A program made the translations under genes and the position numbers. The notes below the pieces were generated by a model. It worked only from the letters and a program-made list of their open reading frames with translations, was not told the origin of the DNA and ran no database searches. This document shows, piece after piece, positions 1 through 7,683 of a stretch of 20,585 nucleotides of DNA. Source of the stretch: Planctomycetia bacterium (GTDB lineage: Bacteria > Planctomycetota > Phycisphaerae > Phycisphaerales > SM1A02); assembly GCA_009936695.1 (NCBI GenBank), contig JAACEA010000133.1, forward strand, positions 1 to 20,585, in the 5' to 3' direction. The first letter of the stretch is position 1, and every line of letters begins with the position of its first letter.

Positions 1-687
1 GATGATCTGCCCCTGTTCCCTCGGCGTGCTTGCGACCTCGATGTCACTCTGCCAGAAGCCCATGAACCGCTCCGCGTCGCGACCGTCGAACCCGGGCATC
101 CGTCCGGGATCCCGCTCCCGCGTCATGTCGCGACGGGCATCGGCGCGGATCTCGTCGGCGCGTTCGGCGTCGTCCTTCCCCGAGTCACGGCCCATCATCT
201 CCTCGGCGGTCCGTTGCCAGCCGGCCATCCAGTCGTCGAGATAGGCGGCGCGATCCCCCTCGGCGACCGCGAAGTAGCCTTCGGCGCCGTCGAGCAGGAC
301 GTCCTTCGCGAGGGTTCGCGCGTTCTGTCGCATCTGTTCGCGGGTCGGACCGGTGAGGCCCGCGAGGAATGCCGCCATCGACGCCGATTCCTCCTGTGCC
401 ATGCCCTGGAAGCGAACCGCGAACTCGCCGAGATACCGCATTCGCTCCTCGACGCTCATCGCGTTGAAATCATCGAGCGCAAGGTAGCCGAGCACGTCGT
501 CCACGGGCGAGTCGAAGATGCTCGGAGGCGGACGCCACTGCGCGTTCCACCACATGCCGGCGGCGATCAGGACGATCAACGCCAGAAGCCCTCCACCCGC
601 GGTGATCGCGAGGCGTCGCTCGCGACCGTCGATGAACTCGAGAAACCGATCGTGGAGATCGTCGACGGTGCTGGTGATCGCGTTCAT
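1..687 (-). CDS. Membrane-anchored hypothetical protein (3' end outside window)
   Basis: Open to the window edge: 229 codons are visible from ATG at 687, with no stop before position 1. The first 25 residues are polar, then a single hydrophobic segment (about residues 28-47, ending in GMWW) is followed by a proline-rich linker and an acidic, helical region rich in Glu, Asp, Arg and Met. This suggests an N-in, one-pass inner-membrane protein with a periplasmic helical domain. I recognise no family. The start codon overlaps the stop of the upstream pseudopilin gene (ATGA at 684-687), so the two are probably translated in a coupled way; a role alongside the pseudopilin is only inferred from this. 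Confidence 0.75.
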   Translation of the reverse strand, partial: MNAITSTVDDLHDRFLEFIDGRERRLAITAGGGLLALIVLIAAGMWWNAQWRPPPSIFDSPVDDVLGYLALDDFNAMSVEERMRYLGEFAVRFQGMAQEESASMAAFLAGLTGPTREQMRQNARTLAKDVLLDGAEGYFAVAEGDRAAYLDDWMAGWQRTAEEMMGRDSGKDDAERADEIRADARRDMTRERDPGRMPGFDGRDAERFMGFWQSDIEVASTPREQGQII

Positions 688-1379
688 CCGTCGTCCTCCA
701 TCTCGGCGAAGGTCTCACGCATCTGGGCGACGCTCCCGTCGTTGAAGAGCGCGTTGCGGGGCACCAGGTCGCCGACGGGGTGCCGATCCTGGCTGTCCAT
801 CAGCATCGGCAGACGACGGCCCGCTTCGTGATCGAAGATCCCCAGCAACTCCCTCGATTCGAGATCGCGACGAATCCGTTCCAGCTGGGCGGGATCCCAC
901 TGGCCGCTCTCGAGGTAGGGAATGAGGGCCTGCCCGACCGCGATCTGCACCTGCGGTGCGTACCGCAACAGACCGGGGACGTACAGGTAGCTGGTCCCCG
1001 TGGAGGTGCTCTCGGGATCCGTGTCCGCACCACACACCCAGCAGGTGCAGTTCCGGTCGATGTAGCCCTCGAGGACCTCGGGCAGCCCCCCTTCGGTCTC
1101 GCCGTCGCCGACCACGGCGGGGAGCGGTTCGCATGAGGGAATGCGGTCGCCCATGTTCGCGCGGTAGGCACTGAGGGCCAGTCCCAGTTCTCGAAGCGTC
1201 GTCCGGCACTCCGTCGACCTGGCCTCCTCCCGCATCACGCGAAGGGTCGGCACGGTGATGCCGACCAGCAGCGTGATGATTCCAAGCACCACGAGGGTCT
1301 CGACGAGCGTGAAGCCCGATCGGCCACCGTGAAGCCCGGGATCGGCGAGACGGATTCTCCTGGCGAGGAACGGGCGCAT
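684..1379 (-). CDS. Type II secretion/type IV pilus-like pseudopilin (prepilin)
   Basis: The protein is 231 residues from ATG 1379. Residues 1-22 form a basic leader ending in GG-R-SG, followed by the class III signal FTLVE (residues 23-27) with Glu at position +5 of the mature protein, then the hydrophobic helix that anchors pseudopilins. A prepilin peptidase would cut between Gly22 and Phe23. The C-terminal half has an unusual Cys cluster CTCWVC (111-116) and ends with RNALFNDGS (208-216), resembling the ...LFADG ending of the many planctomycete pseudopilin-like proteins. I chose 1379 over the ATG at 1490 because AAAGGTGG lies just upstream and the leader then has normal length. Its stop overlaps the start of the next gene. 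Its exact pilus or secretion system is not visible here. Confidence 0.85.
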   Translation of the reverse strand: MRPFLARRIRLADPGLHGGRSGFTLVETLVVLGIITLLVGITVPTLRVMREEARSTECRTTLRELGLALSAYRANMGDRIPSCEPLPAVVGDGETEGGLPEVLEGYIDRNCTCWVCGADTDPESTSTGTSYLYVPGLLRYAPQVQIAVGQALIPYLESGQWDPAQLERIRRDLESRELLGIFDHEAGRRLPMLMDSQDRHPVGDLVPRNALFNDGSVAQMRETFAEMEDDG

Positions 1380-1408
1380 CGACCACCTTTCGAGTGCTGA
1401 CGACGTCA

Positions 1409-1414
1409 AGAATA
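1409..1414 (-). promoter_or_regulatory. -10-like TATTCT upstream of the pseudopilin gene
   Basis: On the minus strand GGTATTCT ends about 30 nt upstream of the pseudopilin ATG, leaving a short leader containing the AGGTGG ribosome site. No convincing -35 element is seen. The rest of the 1380-1532 gap is GC-rich with overlapping GGCC repeats and no reading frame I would support. Confidence 0.35.
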
Positions 1415-1532
1415 CCGGCCCCCGCCCCGTGGGTTCCAGCAGAAGGTCATGAGTCGCTTCGCCCGGCCCGGATCCTCGGATTCGGCTCACGGCCCGGCTC
1501 CGGCCCCGGCCACCCGTCGCCGGGCGCGGAGA

Positions 1533-2480
1533 TCAGGGTTTTGCGGCGGATTCGGCCGTGGCGTCGAACATCGCGTCGATGAAGCCGTTCGCGTCGAAGG
1601 GCTGTACGTCCTCGACCCGCTCTCCCACCCCGACGAGCTTGACCGGGACCTCGAGGGCGTCGCGAATCGCGACCACGATGCCACCCCGAGCCGTCCCGTC
1701 CAGTTTCGCGAGGAAGATGCCCGTCACCCCGACCGCCTCACCGAACACCGAGGCCTGCTGGAGCCCGTTCTGCCCGCTCGTCGCGTCGAGCACCAGAAGG
1801 ACCTCGTGAGGCGCCCCGGGGATCTTGCGTTCGATGACCTCCCGGATCTTCACGAGCTGCCGCATCAGGTTCGCCTCGACATGGAGGCGGCCCGCGGTGT
1901 CGACGAGCAGCACGTCGGCCTTTCGTGCGAGCGCGGCATCGACGGCGTCGAACACGACCGCCGCCGGATCCGCACCCGCGGCTCCGCGAACGAGATCCAC
2001 GCCGAGGCGATCGGCCCAGGTCGCCAGCTGCTCCACCGCACCGGCGCGGAAGGTGTCCGCGGCCGCGAGCACGACGCTTCGCCCCTCCTGACGAAGGGTG
2101 TGGGCGATCTTCGCCACGCTCGTGGTCTTTCCCACGCCGTTCACGCCCACCACGAGCACCACGGTCGGCCCGGGTTCGGCGACCGCGATGTCGATCGGCG
2201 CGTCGTCCCATCGTCGCTTCAGGCGATCCTTGAGAAAATCGATCGCGTCTTCACCGCGTTCCAGCTCGCCGGCTCGGACGGCCGCTCGAAGTTCCTCGAC
2301 GATCTCCGTGGACGCTCGGACACCGACGTCGGCGCCGATGAGCGCCGCCTCGATCTCGTCGATGACGTCGTCGTCGAGACGTCGACCCGAAAGCAGGGAG
2401 CGAAGCCCACCGCCCAGGACCGTGGCGGTCCGGGCGAGGCCTTGCCGGACCGCACCGACCGCCTTCCGGAAGAACCTCAC
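1533..2480 (-). CDS. ftsY: Signal recognition particle receptor FtsY
   Basis: FtsY is the SRP-receptor GTPase that docks ribosome-SRP complexes at the inner membrane for co-translational insertion. The protein is 315 residues from a GTG start at 2480. After a short helical N domain come the GTPase motifs: P-loop GVNGVGKTT (112-120), DTFRAGAVEQL (142-152), DTAGR (194-198), LDATSGQN (231-238) and the G4 element AKLDG (258-262), in which Ala replaces the usual Thr. GVGE near 284 and a typical LQPFD-like DVQPFD ending follow. The long acidic A domain of E. coli FtsY is absent, as in many bacteria. The GTG overlaps the nusB stop (GTGA) and GGGAGG lies upstream, so a longer in-frame extension starting at 2855 inside nusB is rejected. 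Third gene of ribH-nusB-ftsY. Confidence 0.97.
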   Translation of the reverse strand: MRFFRKAVGAVRQGLARTATVLGGGLRSLLSGRRLDDDVIDEIEAALIGADVGVRASTEIVEELRAAVRAGELERGEDAIDFLKDRLKRRWDDAPIDIAVAEPGPTVVLVVGVNGVGKTTSVAKIAHTLRQEGRSVVLAAADTFRAGAVEQLATWADRLGVDLVRGAAGADPAAVVFDAVDAALARKADVLLVDTAGRLHVEANLMRQLVKIREVIERKIPGAPHEVLLVLDATSGQNGLQQASVFGEAVGVTGIFLAKLDGTARGGIVVAIRDALEVPVKLVGVGERVEDVQPFDANGFIDAMFDATAESAAKP

Positions 2481-2881
2481 GGCGTTTCCTCCCGCATCAC
2501 CTTGTCGAGCAGGGCGTTGACGAAACCGGGCGACTTCTCGCCGCCGAATTCCTTCGCCAGCTCGACGGCTTCGTTGATCGCGGCCCGAGGTGGCGTTCCA
2601 CCCCGTCGGATCTCGTAGAACGCGAGTCGGAGGAGGTTGCGATCGACCATCGGCTGGCGGTTGATCGGCCAGTCGGGCGACAATCCGAGGATGATCTCGT
2701 CGCTTTCGTCCCGGAACTCCCAGGCGAGGTGCGCCAGCGCGAAACCCTTCTCCCGTGCGGTCTCCGAAGCGCCCGAGCCGTCGAGCGTCGCACGGACCGC
2801 ATCCAGATCGTCCAGCGCGCCCGCGTCGAACTGATACATCACCTGCAAGGCGCATCGGCGGGCTTCACGGTCGTACTTCAC
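2477..2881 (-). CDS. nusB: Transcription antitermination factor NusB
   Basis: NusB binds boxA RNA with NusE (ribosomal protein S10) to prevent early termination, mainly in rRNA operons. The 134-residue length is normal. Diagnostic stretches are the N-terminal REARRCALQVMYQ (5-17), the WPINRQPMVDRNLLR region (about 71-85), and the C-terminal AINEAVELAKEF and SPGFVNALLDKV segments. Start is GTG at 2881, overlapping the ribH stop (GTGA) and preceded by GGAGGA at good spacing. The ribH-nusB adjacency is widespread in bacteria; it supports both identifications. Confidence 0.97.
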   Translation of the reverse strand: MKYDREARRCALQVMYQFDAGALDDLDAVRATLDGSGASETAREKGFALAHLAWEFRDESDEIILGLSPDWPINRQPMVDRNLLRLAFYEIRRGGTPPRAAINEAVELAKEFGGEKSPGFVNALLDKVMREETP

Positions 2882-3360
2882 GCGCTTCCTCCGGCACGAA
2901 TGGCCCCCGCGATTCGAGCTGCGGTGATGGCGGCGGTCATCGACTCGACGCCCTTGTCACCCCGATCGCCACCCGACCGGGCCCGGGCCTGGTCGATGTC
3001 GTTGCAGGTGATCACCCCGAAGGCCGCGGGGCGTCCGTGACGAGAGGACAACGCCGCGAGCTCGTGCGCGACCGCGCCGTTGATCCACGCGTCGTGACTC
3101 GTCTCCCCACGGATCACGCAGCCGAGACAGACCACCGCGTCGAATCGACCGGTCTCCAGCGCGACCGAGGCGAGTCCCGCCAACTCGAAGGCGCCGGGAC
3201 TGTCGAAGACCTCGAGCATGCCGGGAGCGCCGCCCGCGGCCTCGAAGGCCGAGCGAGCGCCCTTCTCGAGGGCATCCGTGATCTCCGTGTGGTAGCGACT
3301 GACGAGCACCGCGACTCGGAGATCGGCGGCGTCGGCGATGATGGTGTCGGAACGGGTCAT
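2878..3360 (-). CDS. ribH: 6,7-dimethyl-8-ribityllumazine synthase
   Basis: RibH condenses 5-amino-6-ribitylamino-uracil with 3,4-dihydroxy-2-butanone 4-phosphate in riboflavin synthesis. The protein is 160 residues. The family landmarks are seen: VLVSRYH (18-24), SPGAFEL (54-60), CVIRGETSHD (81-90) carrying the catalytic His (89), GVITCND (115-121) and DKGVESMTAAI (135-145). The motif after the catalytic His reads SHD-A-W rather than the usual HFD/HYD, a mild variation. ATG 3360 is chosen because the lumazine-synthase fold then begins at the usual place and AGGA precedes it; an ATG at 3420 would add 20 unconserved residues. First gene of a three-gene operon with nusB and ftsY. Confidence 0.95.
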   Translation of the reverse strand: MTRSDTIIADAADLRVAVLVSRYHTEITDALEKGARSAFEAAGGAPGMLEVFDSPGAFELAGLASVALETGRFDAVVCLGCVIRGETSHDAWINGAVAHELAALSSRHGRPAAFGVITCNDIDQARARSGGDRGDKGVESMTAAITAARIAGAIRAGGSA

Positions 3361-3437
3361 CGAGGCGATTCCTGAGTTCGCGGTGCGAGAGCGTCCGGGC
3401 GTCGGATCCGGACCCCCCATCGTACGTCAAGCCGCCT

Positions 3438-3451
3438 CGATCGGTAGCATC
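3438..3451 (+). promoter_or_regulatory. Putative promoter -10 block (TAGCAT) for the UbiA-like gene
   Basis: The 14-bp block CGATCGGTAGCATC contains TAGCAT at 3445-3450, which ends 8 nt before the ATG at 3459. No Shine-Dalgarno sequence lies between. If TAGCAT is a -10 element, transcription would start within a few nucleotides of the ATG, giving a nearly leaderless mRNA. The same block occurs before the next gene (4458-4471). No clear -35 is seen. Confidence 0.45.
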
Positions 3452-3458
3452 GCCAGCG

Positions 3459-4433
3459 ATGCCGAGGCTCGCCGCCAAGCTCCTGACCGCGTTCCAGCTC
3501 ACGAGGCTCTCCCTGGTCTTCGGCGCGATCGCCGACGTCTGGTTCGTGGTGCTCTACACGCGGGCCGATCCGCAGTACGCCGCGCTTCCGGTCAACGACA
3601 TCCCCCTCGTGGTCGATCTGGTGGTGGCCGCGGTCCTCTCGATCGGGCTGTTCGCGTTCGCGACCACGCTGAACGATCTCCTCGACGTCCGGCATGACGC
3701 CACCTTCAGTCCGGATCGTCCCCTCCCTGCGGGGCGGATCCGAGCGGGCCAGGCCGTCGTGATCGCCATCGGTTCGCTGCTCGCGGCCATTGCGGCGGCG
3801 ATTCCATTCGGAACCGGTGGACTCGTCCTCGCGGTGATCGCCGCCACCGCGGCCCTCTTCTACAACGCCGCCGGCAAGCATCTTCCCGCGGTCGGTGTGA
3901 TCGTCGCAGGCCTCGTCCATGTCACCCACATGCTCGTGCCGAACCACCAGCTCGCCTTTCTGCTCCCGGTCTGGCTGGTGTTCTCCCACGTGATGGCCAT
4001 CTCGATCCTCGGTCACGTGCTCGAAGGCAAGCGGCCGCGTCTGACCCCCCTCGGAGGAGTGGGCATCGTCCTGGGATGGCTCTTCTGGTCCGCCGTGCTG
4101 TTCGGCATCGCCACCAATCGCGACCCCGACGGGGGCGTGCTCCCCGACGGCCGAACCGTCGCCGTGGTCATCTGGCCGGTGCTCGCGATGGTGGGATTCG
4201 CCGCCCTCGCGTGGCGGAAGGCCGGGCCCGTGCAGGGGACGCACGCCGCGGAGAAGCTCCGTCGATACGGCGCGATGTGGCATGGCGTCTACGGCACCGC
4301 CTGGTTCGTCGGACTCGGCATGTGGCAGGCCGCGGTGATCATGGCGGTGTTCACCTTCATCGGGATCGCGATCATGACGCTCCTGAAGGAATTCACGGCG
4401 ACGGAACCCGGCATGATCGGTTACCGCATCTGA
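3459..4433 (+). CDS. UbiA-family-like integral membrane protein
   Basis: The 324-residue protein has about eight to nine hydrophobic segments. NDLLDVRHD (72-80) followed by SPDRPLPAGRI matches the first Asp-rich NDxxDxxxD motif of UbiA-type prenyltransferases, which binds the prenyl diphosphate through magnesium, and YNAAGK (135-140) fits the following loop. Family members join prenyl chains to aromatic or other acceptors (quinone, haem O, lipid or chlorophyll paths). The second DxxxD motif, expected on the next cytosolic loop, is not visible; that loop reads GHVLEGKRP (185-193). The enzyme could therefore be diverged in substrate or catalytically altered. It is divergent from ribH and 46 nt upstream of the lptD-like gene; an envelope-lipid role is only inferred. 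Confidence 0.8.
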   Translation: MPRLAAKLLTAFQLTRLSLVFGAIADVWFVVLYTRADPQYAALPVNDIPLVVDLVVAAVLSIGLFAFATTLNDLLDVRHDATFSPDRPLPAGRIRAGQAVVIAIGSLLAAIAAAIPFGTGGLVLAVIAATAALFYNAAGKHLPAVGVIVAGLVHVTHMLVPNHQLAFLLPVWLVFSHVMAISILGHVLEGKRPRLTPLGGVGIVLGWLFWSAVLFGIATNRDPDGGVLPDGRTVAVVIWPVLAMVGFAALAWRKAGPVQGTHAAEKLRRYGAMWHGVYGTAWFVGLGMWQAAVIMAVFTFIGIAIMTLLKEFTATEPGMIGYRI

Positions 4434-4457
4434 TGCGAATCGAGCCGGATCCCGCCG

Positions 4458-4471
4458 CGATCGGTAGCATC
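4458..4471 (+). promoter_or_regulatory. Putative promoter -10 block (TAGCAT) for the lptD-like gene
   Basis: This is an exact second copy of the 14-bp block found at 3438-3451. TAGCAT (4465-4470) ends 9 nt before ATG 4480. There is no Shine-Dalgarno sequence before that ATG. A start of transcription about 7 nt after the hexamer would give an mRNA with a leader of only a few nucleotides. Confidence 0.45.
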
Positions 4472-4479
4472 TGCGGCAG

Positions 4480-7400
4480 ATGACCCCATCGTCCTCCATC
4501 GCGGCGATCGCTTTCGCGAGCATCCTCGCCGCCACCGCCTCCGCGCCCGCCTCGCCGGCCATCGATCGGGACGACACCGCCGGTCCCGACACCCGCCGGG
4601 TGGCGATCGACGGTTCGAGCCTCGGCGGTTTCGTCCTCCCGATCCTCCCGGTCCAGCACGACCTCGAGATGGACGCGAAGCGGGCCACGAACTGGACCGC
4701 CGACGACACCCAGAGGCTCCTCCTCGAGGGCGACGTCGAGATCACGCTCGGCACCTACGCCTTCCGGGCCGATCTCGCCCTGGTCTGGATCAACCGGCTT
4801 CCCACGAAGGACGGCCTCGTCACGCAGGCCGCATTCTGGTTCCCCGAAGTCTCCGAACCGACCCGCCGAGCCGGACTCGGCGCGAGCGGACGCGACGTGC
4901 TCGTCACCGCCACGATCGACGGCAAGGTCGCCTTGCGGACGATCCTGCTGGAAGACGGCCCGATTCGAAACACGGCCATGGTCCGCGGCGAACAGCGCCT
5001 CGCCCGATACCTGCGGACGCTCGTCGCACCGCCGCTCCCGCGCCTCGGCACCCGACTCGACGTGCAGATCCCACCGGGACCTCCGAAGCCCGTCCTGAAA
5101 CCGGGAGGCCGGATCGTCCGCGAGACACCCGCCTCGAACCGGCTCGATCCCACCGAGATCGAACTCCCGGTCCAGGGCAATGGTGATCTGCCGATCTTCG
5201 ACCCGCGCGGCCTCGTGTCCTTCAACGCCGACGAGGTGGTCGTGGACGAGGACCGCGACGCGATCATCGTGCTGGGTTCGGTGGTCATCGACTACGACGG
5301 AACCAACACCGGCGAGGATCTTCGACGCTTGTCCCTGGTCTCGGATCGAGGCGTCGTGTTCCTGGTGCCCGGGACCATCCGCAATCTTCGAGAGGGGACC
5401 GGGACCGTCGAGGCGGAGTCGATCACCGGGATCTTCCTCGAAGGCGCGGTCCGCGCGAGCGACGGCGAGTACACGATGCGGGGGTCCAGCATCTACTACG
5501 ACCTGCCGAGAAACCGCGCGACGATCATGGACGCCGTCCTTCGAACCTACTCCCGCCGCGGACGCAATCTTCCGGTGTACGCCCGGGCCGAGGAGATGCG
5601 ACAGCTTTCGACCGACCAGTGGACCGCGGACCGCGCGACGATCTCCACCAGCGAGTTCTTCACCCCCCACCTCTCGATCGGCCTCGAACGCGTCACCGTC
5701 ACCGAACGCCCGGACTCCCAGGGCCGCGCGACCACCTGGGTCAAGGGCGACGGCCTCACCATGAACGCCGGCGGAATTCCGTTCTTCTACTGGCCCGGTT
5801 TCGAGGGCACCGCGGACGAACCACCGCTCAAGGGCGTCCGGTCCGGCTTCGAGAAGGACAAGGGATTCGAAGTGGGCACGACCTGGGATCTGTTCCGCAT
5901 GCTTGGAATCGCCGAGCCGGAATGGGTCGCCGCCGATCTCCTGATCGACGGCTTCTTCGATCGCGGTCCCGCGGTCGGGCTCGATCTCGATCTCGCCGGC
6001 ATCGGCGGCGTGAGCGGAAGCGGAGGCTTCGACCTCTACGGCCTCTACGACTTCGGCGGGACGGATCGGACCGCCTCGGGCGAGGACGTCGAGATCGCCG
6101 AGGGACTCCGTGGCCAGGCGGTCGGCGAGTATCGCGCGGTCCTCTCCGCCGATCTCTTCCTCGAGGCCCAGCTGTCCTATCTCTCCGACCAGACCTGGGC
6201 GACCTCCTGGCGAGAGCGCGAATACGACAGCCGCCGGGAATACGAGACGAGTTTCTACCTCGACTACAGCCCCGACAACACGTCGCTCTCCATACTCGCC
6301 AAGAAGAACCTCAACGACTTTCTCTCGAACAGCTGGCTCATCGCCAGCCAGCCCTACCAGGTCGACAAGCTCCCGGAGATCCTCTACGACCGGGAGGGAG
6401 ACGACATCCTCGAGACCGTCACGTGGTCGAGCACCTACGGGTTCTCCAGCATGCGACTCTCCCCCACCGCCGGCTCCGCGGCGAGCCTGGGCGTCGATCC
6501 GGAGAACTTCGCCACGATCGACGCCGACGCGTCCGTCGCATCGCTCTACGAGGGCGCGGGCTACACCGACGACGTCGTGCAGCGATTCCACACCCGCCAG
6601 GAGTTCGCACTTCCGATCTCGGGCGATGGCTGGAACGTGTCCCCGTTCGTGTTCGGACGCTTCACCGGCTATCTCGATGGCAACTGGGAGGAGTACCGGA
6701 CGCAATCCGGCGTCAACGCGGATCTCGACGAGTATCGGGTGATGCTCGGCGGCGGCGCCCGGGCGAGCACGAAGTTCGTCGAGGTCGACAACACCGCGCG
6801 GAGCGATTTCTTCGACGTCCACCGACTCCGGCACATCATCGAGCCGAACACCACGCTCTGGTGGGGCTGGGACAGCCTTCCCGACGGGGCGTTCCCGCTC
6901 TACGACCAGCGGATCGAAGGCGCGACCGGAGGAACCGTCGCGCAGATCGGAGCCCGTCATACGCTCCAGACGCAACGCGGCGGGCCCGGCAATCGAGAGT
7001 CGGTGGACCTTCTGGCGATGAACTACGGCGCCGTCTTCAACGACGGCGCGGACGACTTCCAGCGTGGCGATCTCATCCGACCGGGAGGTGGCTACAACGC
7101 CTACGCCTGGGCCCAGTCGCCGTATCCCCAGTTCTTCTCGTGGGAACCGGAACTCAGTCAGTGGGGAACGCACGGCTATGCGAGCGGGGTCTGGCAGCTC
7201 AGCAGCTCCCTCGCCTTCGCCGGTTCCGGGCTCTTCGCCTGGGATCCACGCGAGGTCGTCGACCTGACGAACGGCGAGAATGCCCCCGAATTCCGCACGA
7301 TCAACGGCATCCTCCGAGGCTCGGTGGGCCTCGAGATGAATCATGCACCCGACACGAGTTCGTACATCGAGTACCGCTATCTCGCCGCGACGCTCGACGA

Positions 7401-7635
7401 GATCCTCCAGGCGGGACTCCGATACCGGATCGGACGGCTCTACCAGTTCGCGGTGGCCCCGCAGTACGACCTCCGACGCGACGAATTCCGCGCCGCGACG
7501 GCGTCGATCGTCCGCAAGACGCCGGACTTCGACTTCACCTTCACCATCGGCTACGACCTCATCCGCGACGAGACGACCTTCGGCTTGCGACTCGCGGTGC
7601 CCCAGACTCCGGGCATCGGCTTCCCCGCGTATTGA
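4480..7635 (+). CDS. LptD-like outer-membrane LPS-assembly/organic-solvent-tolerance protein
   Basis: LptD forms the outer-membrane pore that inserts lipopolysaccharide. The 1051-residue protein is longer than the roughly 780 residues of the E. coli protein. A signal-peptide-like N terminus (about 1-27, ending ASPA) is followed by two OstA/LptA-like beta regions: one around residues 75-185 (RLLLEGDVEITLG) and one around 245-430 (SFNADEVVVDEDRDAIIVLG, then ATIMDAVLRTY and WTADRATIST). The jellyroll-to-barrel junction GGIPFFYWPGF (431-441) corresponds to the LptD 'iPvFYlPy' segment. The rest has the alternating, aromatic- and Tyr-rich pattern of a beta barrel, including HRLRHIIEPNTT (near 780), and ends with an aromatic residue (FPAY) as barrels do. 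LptE and LptA were not found nearby. No ribosome site precedes the ATG. Confidence 0.85.
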   Translation: MTPSSSIAAIAFASILAATASAPASPAIDRDDTAGPDTRRVAIDGSSLGGFVLPILPVQHDLEMDAKRATNWTADDTQRLLLEGDVEITLGTYAFRADLALVWINRLPTKDGLVTQAAFWFPEVSEPTRRAGLGASGRDVLVTATIDGKVALRTILLEDGPIRNTAMVRGEQRLARYLRTLVAPPLPRLGTRLDVQIPPGPPKPVLKPGGRIVRETPASNRLDPTEIELPVQGNGDLPIFDPRGLVSFNADEVVVDEDRDAIIVLGSVVIDYDGTNTGEDLRRLSLVSDRGVVFLVPGTIRNLREGTGTVEAESITGIFLEGAVRASDGEYTMRGSSIYYDLPRNRATIMDAVLRTYSRRGRNLPVYARAEEMRQLSTDQWTADRATISTSEFFTPHLSIGLERVTVTERPDSQGRATTWVKGDGLTMNAGGIPFFYWPGFEGTADEPPLKGVRSGFEKDKGFEVGTTWDLFRMLGIAEPEWVAADLLIDGFFDRGPAVGLDLDLAGIGGVSGSGGFDLYGLYDFGGTDRTASGEDVEIAEGLRGQAVGEYRAVLSADLFLEAQLSYLSDQTWATSWREREYDSRREYETSFYLDYSPDNTSLSILAKKNLNDFLSNSWLIASQPYQVDKLPEILYDREGDDILETVTWSSTYGFSSMRLSPTAGSAASLGVDPENFATIDADASVASLYEGAGYTDDVVQRFHTRQEFALPISGDGWNVSPFVFGRFTGYLDGNWEEYRTQSGVNADLDEYRVMLGGGARASTKFVEVDNTARSDFFDVHRLRHIIEPNTTLWWGWDSLPDGAFPLYDQRIEGATGGTVAQIGARHTLQTQRGGPGNRESVDLLAMNYGAVFNDGADDFQRGDLIRPGGGYNAYAWAQSPYPQFFSWEPELSQWGTHGYASGVWQLSSSLAFAGSGLFAWDPREVVDLTNGENAPEFRTINGILRGSVGLEMNHAPDTSSYIEYRYLAATLDEILQAGLRYRIGRLYQFAVAPQYDLRRDEFRAATASIVRKTPDFDFTFTIGYDLIRDETTFGLRLAVPQTPGIGFPAY

Positions 7636-7683
7636 TCGGTGGAAACGGCGCACGCCCATGGCGAGGGACGATCGGACCGGTCG

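Noticed and set aside
1449..2618. A 389-codon plus-strand frame across ftsY
   Set aside because: It is antisense to FtsY and NusB, which are certain; the composition (many His, Asp, Arg) is that of a shadow.
3419..3424. TACGAT on the minus strand as a -10 element for ribH
   Set aside because: Placement is possible but the only TTGACG nearby abuts it directly instead of lying 16-18 nt away, so evidence is too weak.
4393..7659. A 1088-codon open frame on the minus strand across the lptD-like gene
   Set aside because: Very long antisense frames are common in GC-rich sequence. Its product is a low-complexity Arg/Glu/Gly/Asp-rich string with no domain, while the plus strand has clear LptD features.
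7636..7683. Possible terminator between lptD-like and ruvB (GACGA/TCGTC repeats)
   Set aside because: The repeat is short, broken by a GC-rich centre and has no T-run; not strong enough to annotate.
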